Shown one piece after another: positions 1-10,202 of a stretch of 64,000 nt of DNA. The stretch is taken from assembly GCA_016169945.1 (NCBI GenBank), contig JADLSH010000236.1, positions 4,264,001-4,328,000 of the forward strand, written 5' to 3'. Origin of the DNA: Trachythela sp. YZ-2020 (Eukaryota; Cnidaria; Anthozoa; Malacalcyonacea; Clavulariidae). How positions within the stretch are numbered: position 1 is the first letter of the stretch; the number at the start of each line of letters is the position of its first letter. A program made the translations under genes and the position numbers. The notes under the pieces were generated by a model. The model was not told the DNA's origin. It did no database searches and saw only the letters and a program-made list of their open reading frames with translations.

Positions 1-191
1 TATCTTTTAATTTTATACCAGGGCTATTTAAATACCACACATCACTTCCACCATTTCAGAGCATTTGTATACATTTTGGCTCAAGCATGAAATGGTGTGA
101 TAATGTCATTGTGTTGGTCTGATTCTTTACTCAACTTATGGAAAATGATGTTGTAAGTTTGTGCGATAACAATGTAAAATACCATTTTTAA

Positions 192-370
192 TAGGGATGA
201 GCAGATAATCGGCTTTTAATCGGTAATTTTTAGGCTTATCGGTTATCAGCTGATAATAACTATGATAATTATTATACATTCAAACTTTATTCTCGTTCCT
301 GATGTAAAAATGCCCTGGATAATTCTCAATATTATGGTAAATTGGATTTTTCGTTATCTGCTCATCCCTA
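192..370. mobile_element. hAT-type MITE, 179 bp
   Basis: Perfect 17-bp terminal inverted repeats (tagggatgagcagataa at 192-208, its complement at 354-370) are flanked by an exact 8-bp duplication atttttaa (184-191 and 371-378). An 8-bp duplication and TAGGG ends are typical of hAT transposons. It has no ORF, so it is non-autonomous. It lies in ATG4 intron 3. Confidence 0.92.
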
Positions 371-509
371 ATTTTTAAAGAGGAATGTGCCATTCAACTG
401 GTGTATGTGAGAAATTCAACTGGTGTATGAACATAGCATGAAAACTTTACAATTATATTATTCCTAAATTAACCCCAAAATGCAAAGTCTGCAATATCAA
501 GGTCTCTCA

Positions 510-604
510 TACAATGTACAATGTATACAATGTATACAATGTATACAATGTATACAATGTATACAATGTATACAATGTATACAATGTATACAATGATACA
601 ATGT
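510..604. repeat. 9-bp tandem repeat (tatacaatg)n
   Basis: About nine near-perfect copies of a 9-bp unit, in ATG4 intron 3. The unit length is a multiple of three, so an ORF through it is an artefact. Confidence 0.95.
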
Positions 605-748
605 ATTATGTCACTTCAAAGAACCTAGAGAATCTTGTTTACAAGGCAAATTATCACATACCAAATGAAACACTGTGTGCCCACATACAAAACATTAATT
701 ATACAATAGTTTACAAATTTATAAGATCTTTTAAGCAAGCCCTTTTAA

Positions 749-1100
749 CCTCTTACAGACAAGCAAGTTTTCTATGACAAGTTTTTATATGAAAAGTTTT
801 ATTCGCCAATTGCATGTGTGTACGTACAACAAATTTTCTATGACAAGTTTTTGGTTTCCTGACTGTGATGATAGCTAATACAACTATAGATTGCTGACCA
901 ACCACACCTAAGTGCTCAAATTACTTTGACAAGTTTTCCTTGTTGACCCATACAGACAAGCAAAATTTGTACTTTGGCAATTTTTTCTTTGAACAAGTGT
1001 ACTTGTCATAGAAAAAATTGGCAAAGTTGCATATACAGACAAGAAAATAAAACTTGTCATAGAAAAACTTGTCATAGAAAACTTGCACGTCTGTAAGAGG
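749..1100. mobile_element. foldback/MITE-like element with internal repeats
   Basis: The ends are inverted: cctcttacagac at 749-760 and gtctgtaagagg at 1089-1100. The word ctatgacaagtttt recurs inside in both orientations. Flanks cttttaa and cttttac give an imperfect 7-bp duplication. Superfamily not assigned. Confidence 0.7.
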
Positions 1101-1182
1101 CTTTTACAACCAACACAACCGACCGACTGAGAGATTGATGGTTTGACTGGGTGACTGACACTCTTCAGGACTGATCCGAATA

Positions 1183-1363
1183 CAGTGGAACCCCGCCTTA
1201 CCGCCACCCCGTTAAGATGGTCACCTCAATAATACGGCCACTTTTTTTGTCCCAGCAAAACACTAATACATTTGATCTTACCCCATTAATACGGTCACCC
1301 CGTTAATACGGCCATATTATTTCAGCCCGTTGGTGACCGTATTAACGGGGTTCGGTTCCACTG
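1183..1363. mobile_element. Tc1/mariner (pogo/Tigger-type) MITE
   Basis: CAGTGGAACC at 1183-1192 and its complement at 1354-1363 are flanked by TA on both sides (1181-1182, 1364-1365). CAGTGGAACC ends with TA duplication are known from pogo/Tigger elements. The interior is built from variants of 'ccgttaatacggtcacc'. No ORF. Confidence 0.9.
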
Positions 1364-1411
1364 TACTCTAAAGTCACCGTTAACTATTTAAAATAAGGAA
1401 TATACATTGAC

Positions 1412-3040
1412 CTCTTCCCAAATGTCTGCGAATTAAAGCTTCAGCTAAAATCATTTGCCCACTTCTTAACATACAACCCCATCCTGAATCTGATGAGGGA
1501 CCAGTTCCTCCTGGAAATAAGATATACTATGTCAATGTAGAAGGTTTAGGTGGATGGATATTTTGAGTGAAATATTATATACAATATTGTTTAGACCTGA
1601 ATGGGAATGGCTGGGAAAGATGCAACTCTAAGTCTTCCGACAGGAATTGAACCTGCGGTCCTGCGATTCCGGTGCAGCGCTCTGACCACTGAGCTACAGA
1701 GTCCAGTTGCCAAGCGTTAACCACAAGTTCATGTATATATATAGATGCGGGTACTGCGGGTTGTGATAAGGTAAATTACAAGATGTTTTTTTCTGCATCT
1801 CACTCGATTGAAATTGATGTAGAAGGTTTAGGTGGATGGATATTTTGAGTGAAATATTATATACAATATTTTTTAGACCTGAACGGGAACGGCTGCGAAA
1901 AATGCAACTCCAACTTGAAAATCTTGTAATTTACCTTATCACAACCCGCAGTACCCGCATCTATATATACATGAACTTGTGGTTAACGCTTGGCAACTGG
2001 ACTCTGTAGCTCAGTGGTCAGAGCGCTGCACCGGAATCGCAGGACCGCAGGTTCAATTCCTGTCGGAGGACTTAGAGTTGCATTTTTCACAGCCGTTCCC
2101 GTTCAGGTCTAAAAAATATTGTATATAATATTTCACTCGAAATATCCGTCCACCTAAACCTTCTACATCAATTTCAATCGAGTGAGATGCAGAAAAAAAC
2201 ATCTTGTAAAATACTATGTCAGTGTATGGCAGAAATCTAGGTTTTGTAAATTTATTCCCTTTAATGGTATTTAATTTTGAGTACTTTGTATTTTGTTTTG
2301 TGTCAGTGTGTCACAATTTTAATTACCTAAATGATCAGTACCAATGTGATCATTTGTGATGTATTAACCATTAAAAGTGTCAAGTAAAATTATCTGGCTT
2401 AATTAGTTCGACAGCGTTGAGGATCATTGGGGTACATTGCCTCTTAATGGGTAAATAGTTAGCGTCCTACATTATTATTTTATGCTATCTAACACCAGAT
2501 GATTTTAATCATCAAGGAAGTAATAGGTAATAACAACTATCTGCCAATTCCCAATAATTTTGTTATTTTACTCATTGTCTAATGCCAGACAATTTTATTC
2601 ATCAAGGAATAGGTGTTGGGAGTTATTGGGTTTATCTGATGAATCAGCAGATATTTTAACTGATTAAGGAATATTGCTTACCAATTGCTGGAAAACCCTT
2701 TCTATATGTAAACCAAAGACAAGCCTTTACAGCATTCTGAATTTCTGAAAAACAAACATTATATATTTATAATCAAACTATTAATGATAATTGTTTGTTT
2801 TACTTATATAAAATATCAAAGTATCAAGTACATGGCAATTTGACAAATGTAAAACACAAAAGAAAATACCGAAATAAACCAAAATATAAAAGTGATTTCA
2901 TACATAATTTCAAATAATTATATACCTTCATATTTCCCGTCATAATGTTTTCCTAATATCCACACTGGAGCTTTATAATCACATGGTTGTTGGTTTATCA
3001 AAACAGGCAGTCCTTCGTATGTAAAACAAGCTGTATCCAT
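1412..3040 (-). CDS. ATG4: ATG4 cysteine protease, 5' part (exons 1-3)
   Basis: ATG4 is the cytosolic cysteine protease that trims ATG8/LC3 proteins and removes their lipid during autophagy. Three minus-strand exons join in phase: 3040-2926 (start ATG at 3040-3038), 2744-2682 and 1510-1412, each bounded by AG and GT. They encode about 93 residues. Residues 27-31 read PVWIL, followed by the conserved [17 protein letters not shown] stretch and then the catalytic-cysteine motif [12 protein letters not shown], with Cys at about residue 72 (human ATG4B uses Cys74). The last exon ends in phase 1, just where the family continues with G-R-D/W. The remaining three quarters, including the catalytic Asp and His, lie beyond the left edge; no fourth exon was seen in 1-1400. 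Introns carry MITEs and a SINE. Which vertebrate paralogue (A/B or C/D) it matches best cannot be decided from this part. Confidence 0.95.
1541..1913 (-). mobile_element. tRNA-headed SINE (family A), minus copy
   Basis: Read on the minus strand this is body, linker, tRNA-like head (1704-1633) and a second truncated body. The head has a D-arm GCTC...GAGC, a B box GGTTCAATTCC with a five-pair T stem, and a partly paired acceptor stem. The anticodon loop lacks U33 and there is no long variable arm, so this is a SINE head and not a working tRNA gene. It lies in ATG4 intron 2 and faces the plus copy at 1919-2212. Confidence 0.82.
1919..2212 (+). mobile_element. tRNA-headed SINE (family A), plus copy
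   Basis: Linker (about 1924-1998), tRNA-like head (1999-2070) and body (2071-2212) repeat the sequence of 1541-1913 in the opposite orientation. Together the two form an inverted repeat of about 670 bp. The body ends in a word that also begins the linker, so monomers appear able to join in tandem. Confidence 0.82.
2460..2690. repeat. decayed copies of the 'taatgccagac-attttA' repeat
   Basis: Two diverged copies of the word tctaa-(t/c)-(g/a)-ccaga followed by attttA and atcaagg occur near 2490 and 2577. The same word is found in the 114-bp inverted repeat at 34503-34616. It overlaps the end of ATG4 exon 2 (2682-2744) only marginally. Confidence 0.5.
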
Positions 3041-3544
3041 TTTTGTGCCATCATGAAATCATGATCTATTTATGATTTTGCCTTGGCCATATTTGTTTCA
3101 CTTTTCTTTGATATAAACAATGAACTTGCTGATGAAGCAACATCCACGCGCGCATTCACGCGTGGGAAGAATGATTTTAGCGGATGGCGGTAATGCGGAT
3201 TTTCTATTAAATATTAGCGGATTGACGGGTTTTCGTCATGTCTATTCAGCACACATTATCGTATCGAAAGGGTAGAAAGAGAAGCGGTTAGCGTGACTGA
3301 TTGATTGAATATTTATATGATTATACCCAAAAAGGGGCTTTTCAGAATCTCAATGGTTCGTCAAAACTGTCACTAACTAAACTAACCGTAAAAGCTCCAA
3401 CTACATATTATAAAATATTATAAATAGAAAATCCTAACAGCACACATGCATTTCTACCAATTCTACGGGCTACGCGTTTATTAGTGTAATTAACACTATT
3501 AAGAATTACCCTCAGTAAATAAAGCCGCTATCTATCTATTTCAA

Positions 3545-3850
3545 TTGCTTGAAAACTCATGAGACCTGCTTGAAAACTCATGTAAGAGTTTTTCTCTTTG
3601 GTTAAACTAGTTTCCTCCCTCGATCAAAAACTAACCCTTCCACCTTACCTGTGCATCAGACATGGTGGTATTAGTGTATATATCTTTCACTTTTTCGACC
3701 AGGGTAACGGAATTCGATTCCTGCAACATGCAGTCGTTGACTGGCAAAATTTCGTCTCAGTCACTGAGGACCACCAAACACCGCGGGTTTTCTCCAGGTA
3801 CTCTGGTGTCCTTCTGCACAGAAAGTCCCTTAAAGGATAGACGTCCCTCA
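3545..3850 (+). mobile_element. SINE family B relic
   Basis: It contains the core word gggttttctcc-agtactc-gg and a phrase aactaacccttccacctta that recurs at 58440-58460. The tRNA-like head is strongly decayed. Confidence 0.55.
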
Positions 3851-4267
3851 CCGCCTTTTGGGGGAATAGTTTAGACAGAACTAAGAGAGCTATCCAGTGT
3901 TATATATTAGTAAGGCTTATTTAGAATTTTGTTTACTGTATGTCTGTAGCCTGTAGTAAAAGGGCGAATTCGATTACGAGCTACATCAGTGACAGTATCG
4001 TAGCCTGACAGCACATAGTAAAGCCCTGGTCAAACGAGAATGAGAGTTGCATGAGAGTTGATTGAATATTACCGCGCATACTCGTTAAACGAGTAAAAAC
4101 TCTCATCAAAATTTGAACCAGCTCATGTTGCGTGCATGTTGCGTGCATGTTGCGAGCAAGAGATGCAATTCATTAACTCTCATCCTTGTTCGCTATGTTT
4201 CAAGAAAAGATTTTGTATGACGACTGCCTAAAAGATAGCCTGATAGGTATTCAAATTGCGTTCACGG

Positions 4268-5036
4268 CATAAGGGGCGAACTATCGAGGATTATCGCCTG
4301 CACGATTTTTTTTTCTGGGGTGCAAACCTTGCAGGAATTTTTTTTATGTATTGAAGTTGATAAAAAAATTTTTTGCCTACAAAATCAAACTGTTAATGGT
4401 TCACGCAACTTTACTGTAAATATACTGACTTAAATTCGATATTGAGGAGTATACACTATATTGCAGAGTTATTCATTAAACCATATCTATTATAAACCAG
4501 ACATCGCTATATAAGCTTTAAATAATCAAAGCCAAAATCCTCCTTGATACTTTTCAAGGGATATTTCAATGAGAAAGGTTTTAAATCCCGAATCATTAAC
4601 TGGAACTTCGACTTCGTCTTCAGTGACCGTGCTTTCCGCCATATTTTCCATATGCTGCGAAATATCCGCAATATTCTTGCAAGATGAAGTACTTCATATT
4701 CTTCATATACGCATTAATACAAGAAGAACTGCTGACCAGCAACAATCTTCTTGAACATATGCAGAATATTGTTAATGACTGCCAAAACTATTACTATTTA
4801 ATATTTTTAATTCAGATAGAATTTCAATTTCAATTTCAATTTTCAATAAAAAAAAAAAAAAAAAAAATTACAACACAGCCGTCACAATGCGCTTGCAAGC
4901 ATATTTTTTTTCAGACTAGACCTCTTGCAGGATATTTTTTTACACAAATACTCCTTGCAGGAATTTTTTTTTGTGATTGTCATCCCCCCCCCCCTCCGGG
5001 TTTTTCTAATGGTCCACCCCTAACAATATAGAGTAT
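4268..5036. mobile_element. G-rich transposon-like insertion
   Basis: This block interrupts a repeat that is uninterrupted at 17070-17310, which serves as an empty-site comparison. The ends are aggggcgaac on the left and ggtccacccct on the right, roughly inverted. cttgcagga followed by a T run recurs at 4331, 4925 and 4953. Boundaries are good to about 10 bp and no exact target duplication was found. Confidence 0.6.
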
Positions 5037-5046
5037 AGTCTATAGA

Positions 5047-5262
5047 TAGTGTTTTAACCCGATAGTGCAGCTGCCGAGTTAAATTGTTTTTTAGCTCGAA
5101 CATGAGCTGACATCTCGTCATGGCTGGTGACTGAAGTAACTTGCACTAAAAGCTTTTTATCTTTCCCGATGAGAACAGAGAAAAATATTGTTGTTATGAA
5201 ATATTGGAGATAAGTTGTAAATTTGGCATAGCAAAGTAAACAATGTCATAGCCTGATAGCCT
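5047..5262 (-). repeat. dispersed repeat, copy 1
   Basis: About 200 bp matching 17070-17260 in reverse orientation, including gatgtcagctcatgttcgag and gacattgtttact. The repeat resumes at 4225-4262 on the other side of the 4268-5036 insertion. Confidence 0.75.
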
Positions 5263-5559
5263 ATCCTATTGACTTCATATTTAGTCCAGTTACTTCACTT
5301 GCTTTAACGAAAACTGAGGGCAAAATACGAGCTAAAACGAACCCAGTTTCCATAATGGTAAATATGCATGAAAGCAATTGTTTTTTACCACTTTAAACTC
5401 ATTCCCAGAGCTTTTCTGAACAAAAGCACATTGTATTAAAATATGTATATGACCTCCAATTTTAAAACAGGTCTGTGGTAAAAAATCAAAGCTATCGGAA
5501 GCGAACTGAGGTCTTGGAGGTCGGCGCTAATTCTATAAAATCTTCCCCAAAAGTGCATA

Positions 5560-5640
5560 AAATGGCGTTTCAGAGACTCGATCTACATTTCAAAATTTCC
5601 TGGGGGAGCATGCCCCATACCCCCTAGTGGCCTCGTGCAT
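5560..5640 (+). repeat. G-rich dispersed repeat fragment
   Basis: It carries 'gtttcagagac' followed by 'ctgggggagcatgccc' and a C-rich tail. Variants recur at 7170-7290, 7600-7690, 27790-28060 (-), 29760-29850, 35240-35340 (-) and 56640-56720, so it is part of a dispersed, probably hAT-derived family. Confidence 0.6.
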
Positions 5641-6228
5641 TCAGCACTCGATACCTGTACATTCCCGCTATAGCGGCAGGAGACCCCCATGCATAAACCT
5701 TTGTTTGCTTTTGCCGGTTCTTTACACTACAGGGTGTATAAAAAAACCTGGACAATTTTGAATCGGCTCTCAATTTCAGAAATCCGTCCATGTTATGAAA
5801 TTTTGAATCAATATAGATTGTTGGCCTGAGAAATGCGAAAACATGTTTTTATTTGGAATTTCAAATTCACTCAAGTACATTTAAATTACACACAAACTAC
5901 GTACATGTCGAGGACTAAGTCTAAGAGAAAGTTGTGACTTTTTAAAATGAAATTTTGTACGTAGTTTGATGACTGATATGTACTAAGACATATCACTGAT
6001 ATCAGTGAGTTTGATCTCCCCCAATGTTTAGACCCAAGTTACGCCCCTGGAAACTGATGTTGACACTAATATGAGAAAGCAAAATTAATTCTACTTATAT
6101 GCATCCAAACACAACTAGACTTAGTATATATTATGGCATTACATATCATTGACCGAAATTATACTATTTTCTGTCTTTGATAACTCCGGTTGACCACCGC
6201 CTGCTACACGATAGTGCTTTAGTGAAAC

Positions 6229-6340
6229 CAGAATGTTGAAGGTTTTTGTTGACGGAAATTTCGAGCGAAAATTATATACATATTTTAGATCTTCTCGGGA
6301 GACCTGTTCTATCGAGCGAGGTGTCCAAAATCTTGAATAT
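6229..6340 (-). mobile_element. SINE family A body relic
   Basis: The stretch ttgaaggttt...atttcgagcgaaaattatatacata...ttttagat matches the body of the family A SINEs at 1541-1640 and 39800-39890. The tRNA head is missing. Confidence 0.55.
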
Positions 6341-7169
6341 TGACCTTAGGCTTAGTGACACCAACCTGTTTTATGTCGGTTCCTTCATTAGTTATGTTTA
6401 ATTGATACATGTTTCCAAGATACACTATCATATTTTCCCTTTTAATACTAAAAAAGTAAATGTGAAATATAACTATAACTTCTGAAATTTTATTGAAGTT
6501 GACATGTACAATAGTTTCATTTTTGTCGGTATTTACAATTGAATTATCTTTTGCAATAGTTATCTTTTGTCGGGTTCATTCAGTTAATTCAGATCCATCT
6601 TTCCAAGATACAATACCATATTTTCCTTTAGCAAAAACGTAATTTGTAAATGAGTAACGTAAAATATATGAATGAAAACTGACGTGTACCGAATATATTT
6701 CCAAAAGATGTGTTTCACTAAAGCACTATGTTGAAACAGATTGTATAGGAACCGCGCAGCAGGGATGGCTGGAGGGCTTTAACCCTCACCCCAATAATTT
6801 GTCATACATATTGTGATTTCTAGTATAGAATACACATCAGTTAAACATACTATAATTTTCACAACCATAAATAAGTTAAACTAAAGAAAACATTATTATA
6901 TATACGCCAGCTTTATAGCTAACTATAAAGGGCTTTCGTAATTTGTTAATGATCAGATGCTACTTATTCGATATCTGGATCAGACTACTAGATAAGCTAC
7001 AAACCACGGATGCATATATTCCGAACGTATAATCTAGATAGGATGATAGACGGGTTTCAAAGAAGCCACTATTTCATGATCATTTCATGATTCGTTGCGT
7101 ATATGTACGATCGGTAGATTTGGTAGTCAGCTGCTTTTTGTTCGACCAAATATTTGCAATGAAGTCTTG

Positions 7170-7790
7170 TGACTGTAGATTTTAAAATTCTCTGGGGGAG
7201 CATGCCCCCATATCCCCTTAGTGCCACTGTACCCTCTCAGATTTTTAGCCCCCTCAATGCAAAAAATGCTCCGCGGTCCCTGTGTGCAGGTCAACTGGCA
7301 GTTATCAGAGTGAGAATATAATGCTAATTCTGTTCATTACAAGGCATTTTTTAATACCATGGACTGGTGGGGCATTTACCCCACTCTGCCCCACCACTGA
7401 ATGAAAAAAATGGCCTATTGCTCCAAAGCCAGGGCCCTAGGACCTGATTGAGTAAATGAGTTTAACATTGAAAATAAGTTTAAAATGATAAACTTTTTAT
7501 CATTTTACGCTCATAGTGTGAAATGTTACTAAAATCATAAAATCAAGTAGAAAAATTATTTTGTTGCTGACCGGTGTCGCAGGAAAGCATACCCCTACCC
7601 TGACAACCTCTCAGAAATGTGTTCTCAGAATGCAGGAAATGCTATTTCAGAGACCCAAATTTTAAGACCCCCCCTAGACCCCCCTAGCTAACTCGTGCCT
7701 GCGGAACTCGGCTCACACCTTCGGTGCGAGCAAGCCTCGCATACTATCCTGGGGGGAGGGCAAGGAAAATGGGCCCTTTGGCAGTTTTGC
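7170..7790 (+). repeat. G-rich dispersed repeat fragments
   Basis: Two fragments of the 'gcaggaaatgc...ttcagagac...cccctagacccc' family (7170-7290 and 7600-7760), with '(t)gccccaccactga' at 7386-7399 and 7788-7801 as a direct repeat. No ORF. Confidence 0.5.
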
Positions 7791-9349
7791 CCCACCACTG
7801 AAGAATCTTAAAAAATGCATTGGTTCATTATAATATTAGACTTGTTTTGGTGGCAAATAAATAAAATGGAATGGTTTAGTTTGAAGTTAACTATACGTTA
7901 AACTACCACAAGTGCATGAACGGTAGAATGTACTGTGGTAGACATCGACATTACATGATCATGATTGATATCAAACATTATTTTGTTGCTATAGAGTATT
8001 TCCATCTGGAAGACTATAATCAGCGATAATCAAAGTTTTCGGCAAAACACACTTCAGTCCTGAGTAAACTTTGAACCTGTGTCTAAAGATTAAACTGACA
8101 AACTAAGATCACTGAAACATGTCAAAATATTTATTCAGGGACTTCATGATAAAAAACATTACCACATTTACTGTTTGAACAATAAACATATTAGCCTGAG
8201 TATTAATGCTATATTGCTATAAGGATTTACTTTATACAAAGACTCTAAAACTTATCTTCCTAGCAAGACATAGATATAAGTGAATCACAGTAACAATGTA
8301 GATACGATAGCAGATAATTGGAAATGGTATCGGCGTCTCCGTTTCAAAACTGTAATAAGCAAATCGGTGTTTCAAATTAGTTATCTGACCGCATCCGTAC
8401 TCGCAATTTTGATCAATACCGCGCGCAATAAAAAGTTAATAGTTTGAATGGTAATTGCATTAGTAAAAAGAAGAAAAACAACGCAAGAAAGTCCTGTTTC
8501 AATTACAAAACCATACCGAATCTGAATTATCACGGTTGACGCGGCACTGAATATGATAATTGTACTTCAATCATTCATAGATTTCTTAGGTTTAGGAAAA
8601 CATCGAGAGGAACGCTCAGACTAAAAACGCCATTATCACCATTATAGTCATTACAGAGTCGAAGTGAGGCGCGATTATATAAAGATCAAATTAGAATTTT
8701 CTGATGATTTTTTCCGCTTTACATTGTCGGTTTTTAAGGCCTGTGGCTGTTCTCGAAATGTCGTCCCGATCCAGGGAAATGAAATGTAGTCACAGCAAGA
8801 GCCATTACAATGTTCGACGTACATGTGCATTTAACATCATCAGCAACCTCAAAATTATCTCGAGCGAACTAAGACGGCTTTTTAATCAAGAGACTGCTGA
8901 TACGTTTTATACGCCATGTTTGACACGTAAAATACCCTGGCCCTGTGCACCGTATAAAACTGGTAACTTGATACTCGAATTTTTTGAAAGTGCACGCAGC
9001 GCACCATCTCTCCTCCGCAGCTAGAGGCTTTTAGTTTTTTTTAAGTCTGATGTATTACAGGGTTGATCGACTTGTAGCAAGTCTAGCAAACTGGGTCCAA
9101 GTCTGGGTCTGAAAAATGTGAAGTGTAAAACGTGAGTCTTTGTCCGGAACTCAAAAACCATGATTAATAGTGTCTACAATCGTGGACAAAACTGCAGGTT
9201 GCCTGGTTGCCTGGTTGCCAGGTTGCCTGGTTGGGACCACTTTTCCAGTTGTACAAAATTCGCATACCACTTTGATAAATTCCCCCAGTTTGAATTGAAT
9301 TTGAATTTATTATCCATCTTAGGAATTAAAAATACAATGGATTTACATT

Positions 9350-10060
9350 AAGTCATAATAGAATAAGATCAATAATTACAGTTAAAAAGACTAAGATTAA
9401 AAAGACTAAGTTAAAAAGACAAAGTTGAATGTTATCAGATTTACATATATTTACTAGATCTTGCAATGAAAGATTGTTTGTGTCTCTCGGTTCTAGATAG
9501 AACTGTATAAGAATTATTTTGTCTAAGTTCATATGGGTGTCCTCTAGGATCAGGCAGTAGGGTATGGCAGGGATGGTTTGGTTCCGCTTGAATCCTTCTG
9601 ATCTCTCGGATAGTTGCTCATCACGTCTGCTTCTTAAAGATGGCAAGCAGTCTCTGTCCAAGTCAAGAATTCTCAGACTTCTTGTCTGTACACGTTCAAT
9701 TTCTTGTTGTAAATAATCTGGAAGTCCAGCCCATACAGGCGATGCATATTCTATTACTGGTCGAATTTTTTATATGTAAGTTGTCAATCCGACCTCTGTT
9801 GGTAGTTGGGATTTCCTACACTGTCTAAGATGGTATAATCTCTTGTTTGCCTTACATGTGATTTGGTCTACATGGTCATTCCATTTAAGATCATTTTGAC
9901 ATGATACACCCAGGAGCTTGAAACTGTTTACCCTTTCTACTTCTTCATCATTGATTTGGATGCGAGGTGGTTCTGGTATTGAGTCTGAGAAACAAATCCA
10001 CATATCCTTTGTTTTTTTCGGGTTCAAAGCCATTTTATTTGTGTCTGCCCATCGACTTAA
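9350..10060 (-). pseudogene. LINE reverse transcriptase C-terminal relic
   Basis: The minus-strand frame 10033-9770 reads as the part downstream of the RT catalytic core: NPKKTKDMWICF, then FKLLGVSCQNDLKWNDHVD and KANKRLYHLRQ, as in CR1/L2-like non-LTR elements. A frameshifted continuation (SLRSRRDEQLSERSEGFKRN) runs to about 9540. The 3' end near 9365-9420 is a tail of repeated aaaaagactaag units, as in L2/CR1 elements. 5'-truncated and dead. Confidence 0.75.
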
Positions 10061-10077
10061 CCCGTCAACAGCTTCTT

Positions 10078-10202
10078 CAGGTTAGGTCGTGTTGTACTAT
10101 TAAGCCCTCCCTCAAACTCAATGTTGAGTTTATGTTGTTCAACAGGTTAGGTCGTGTTGTACTATTAAGCCCTCCCCCAAACTCAATGTTGAGTTTATGT
10201 CA
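10078..10202. repeat. 65-bp tandem duplication
   Basis: Two copies of a 65-bp unit starting caggttaggtcgtgttgtac, almost identical, hence recent. The unit contains the palindromic word aactcaatgttgagtt. Confidence 0.9.

Noticed and set aside
514..777. 87-residue ORF with repeated YNV
   Set aside because: Translation of the 9-bp tandem repeat.
1999..2070. A genuine tRNA gene
   Set aside because: The fold is tRNA-like, but position 33 is not U, two acceptor pairs are lost, and further copies share the same 3' body, so it is a SINE head.
8704..9024. 106-residue plus-strand ORF
   Set aside because: No family resemblance and no splice context; probably random.
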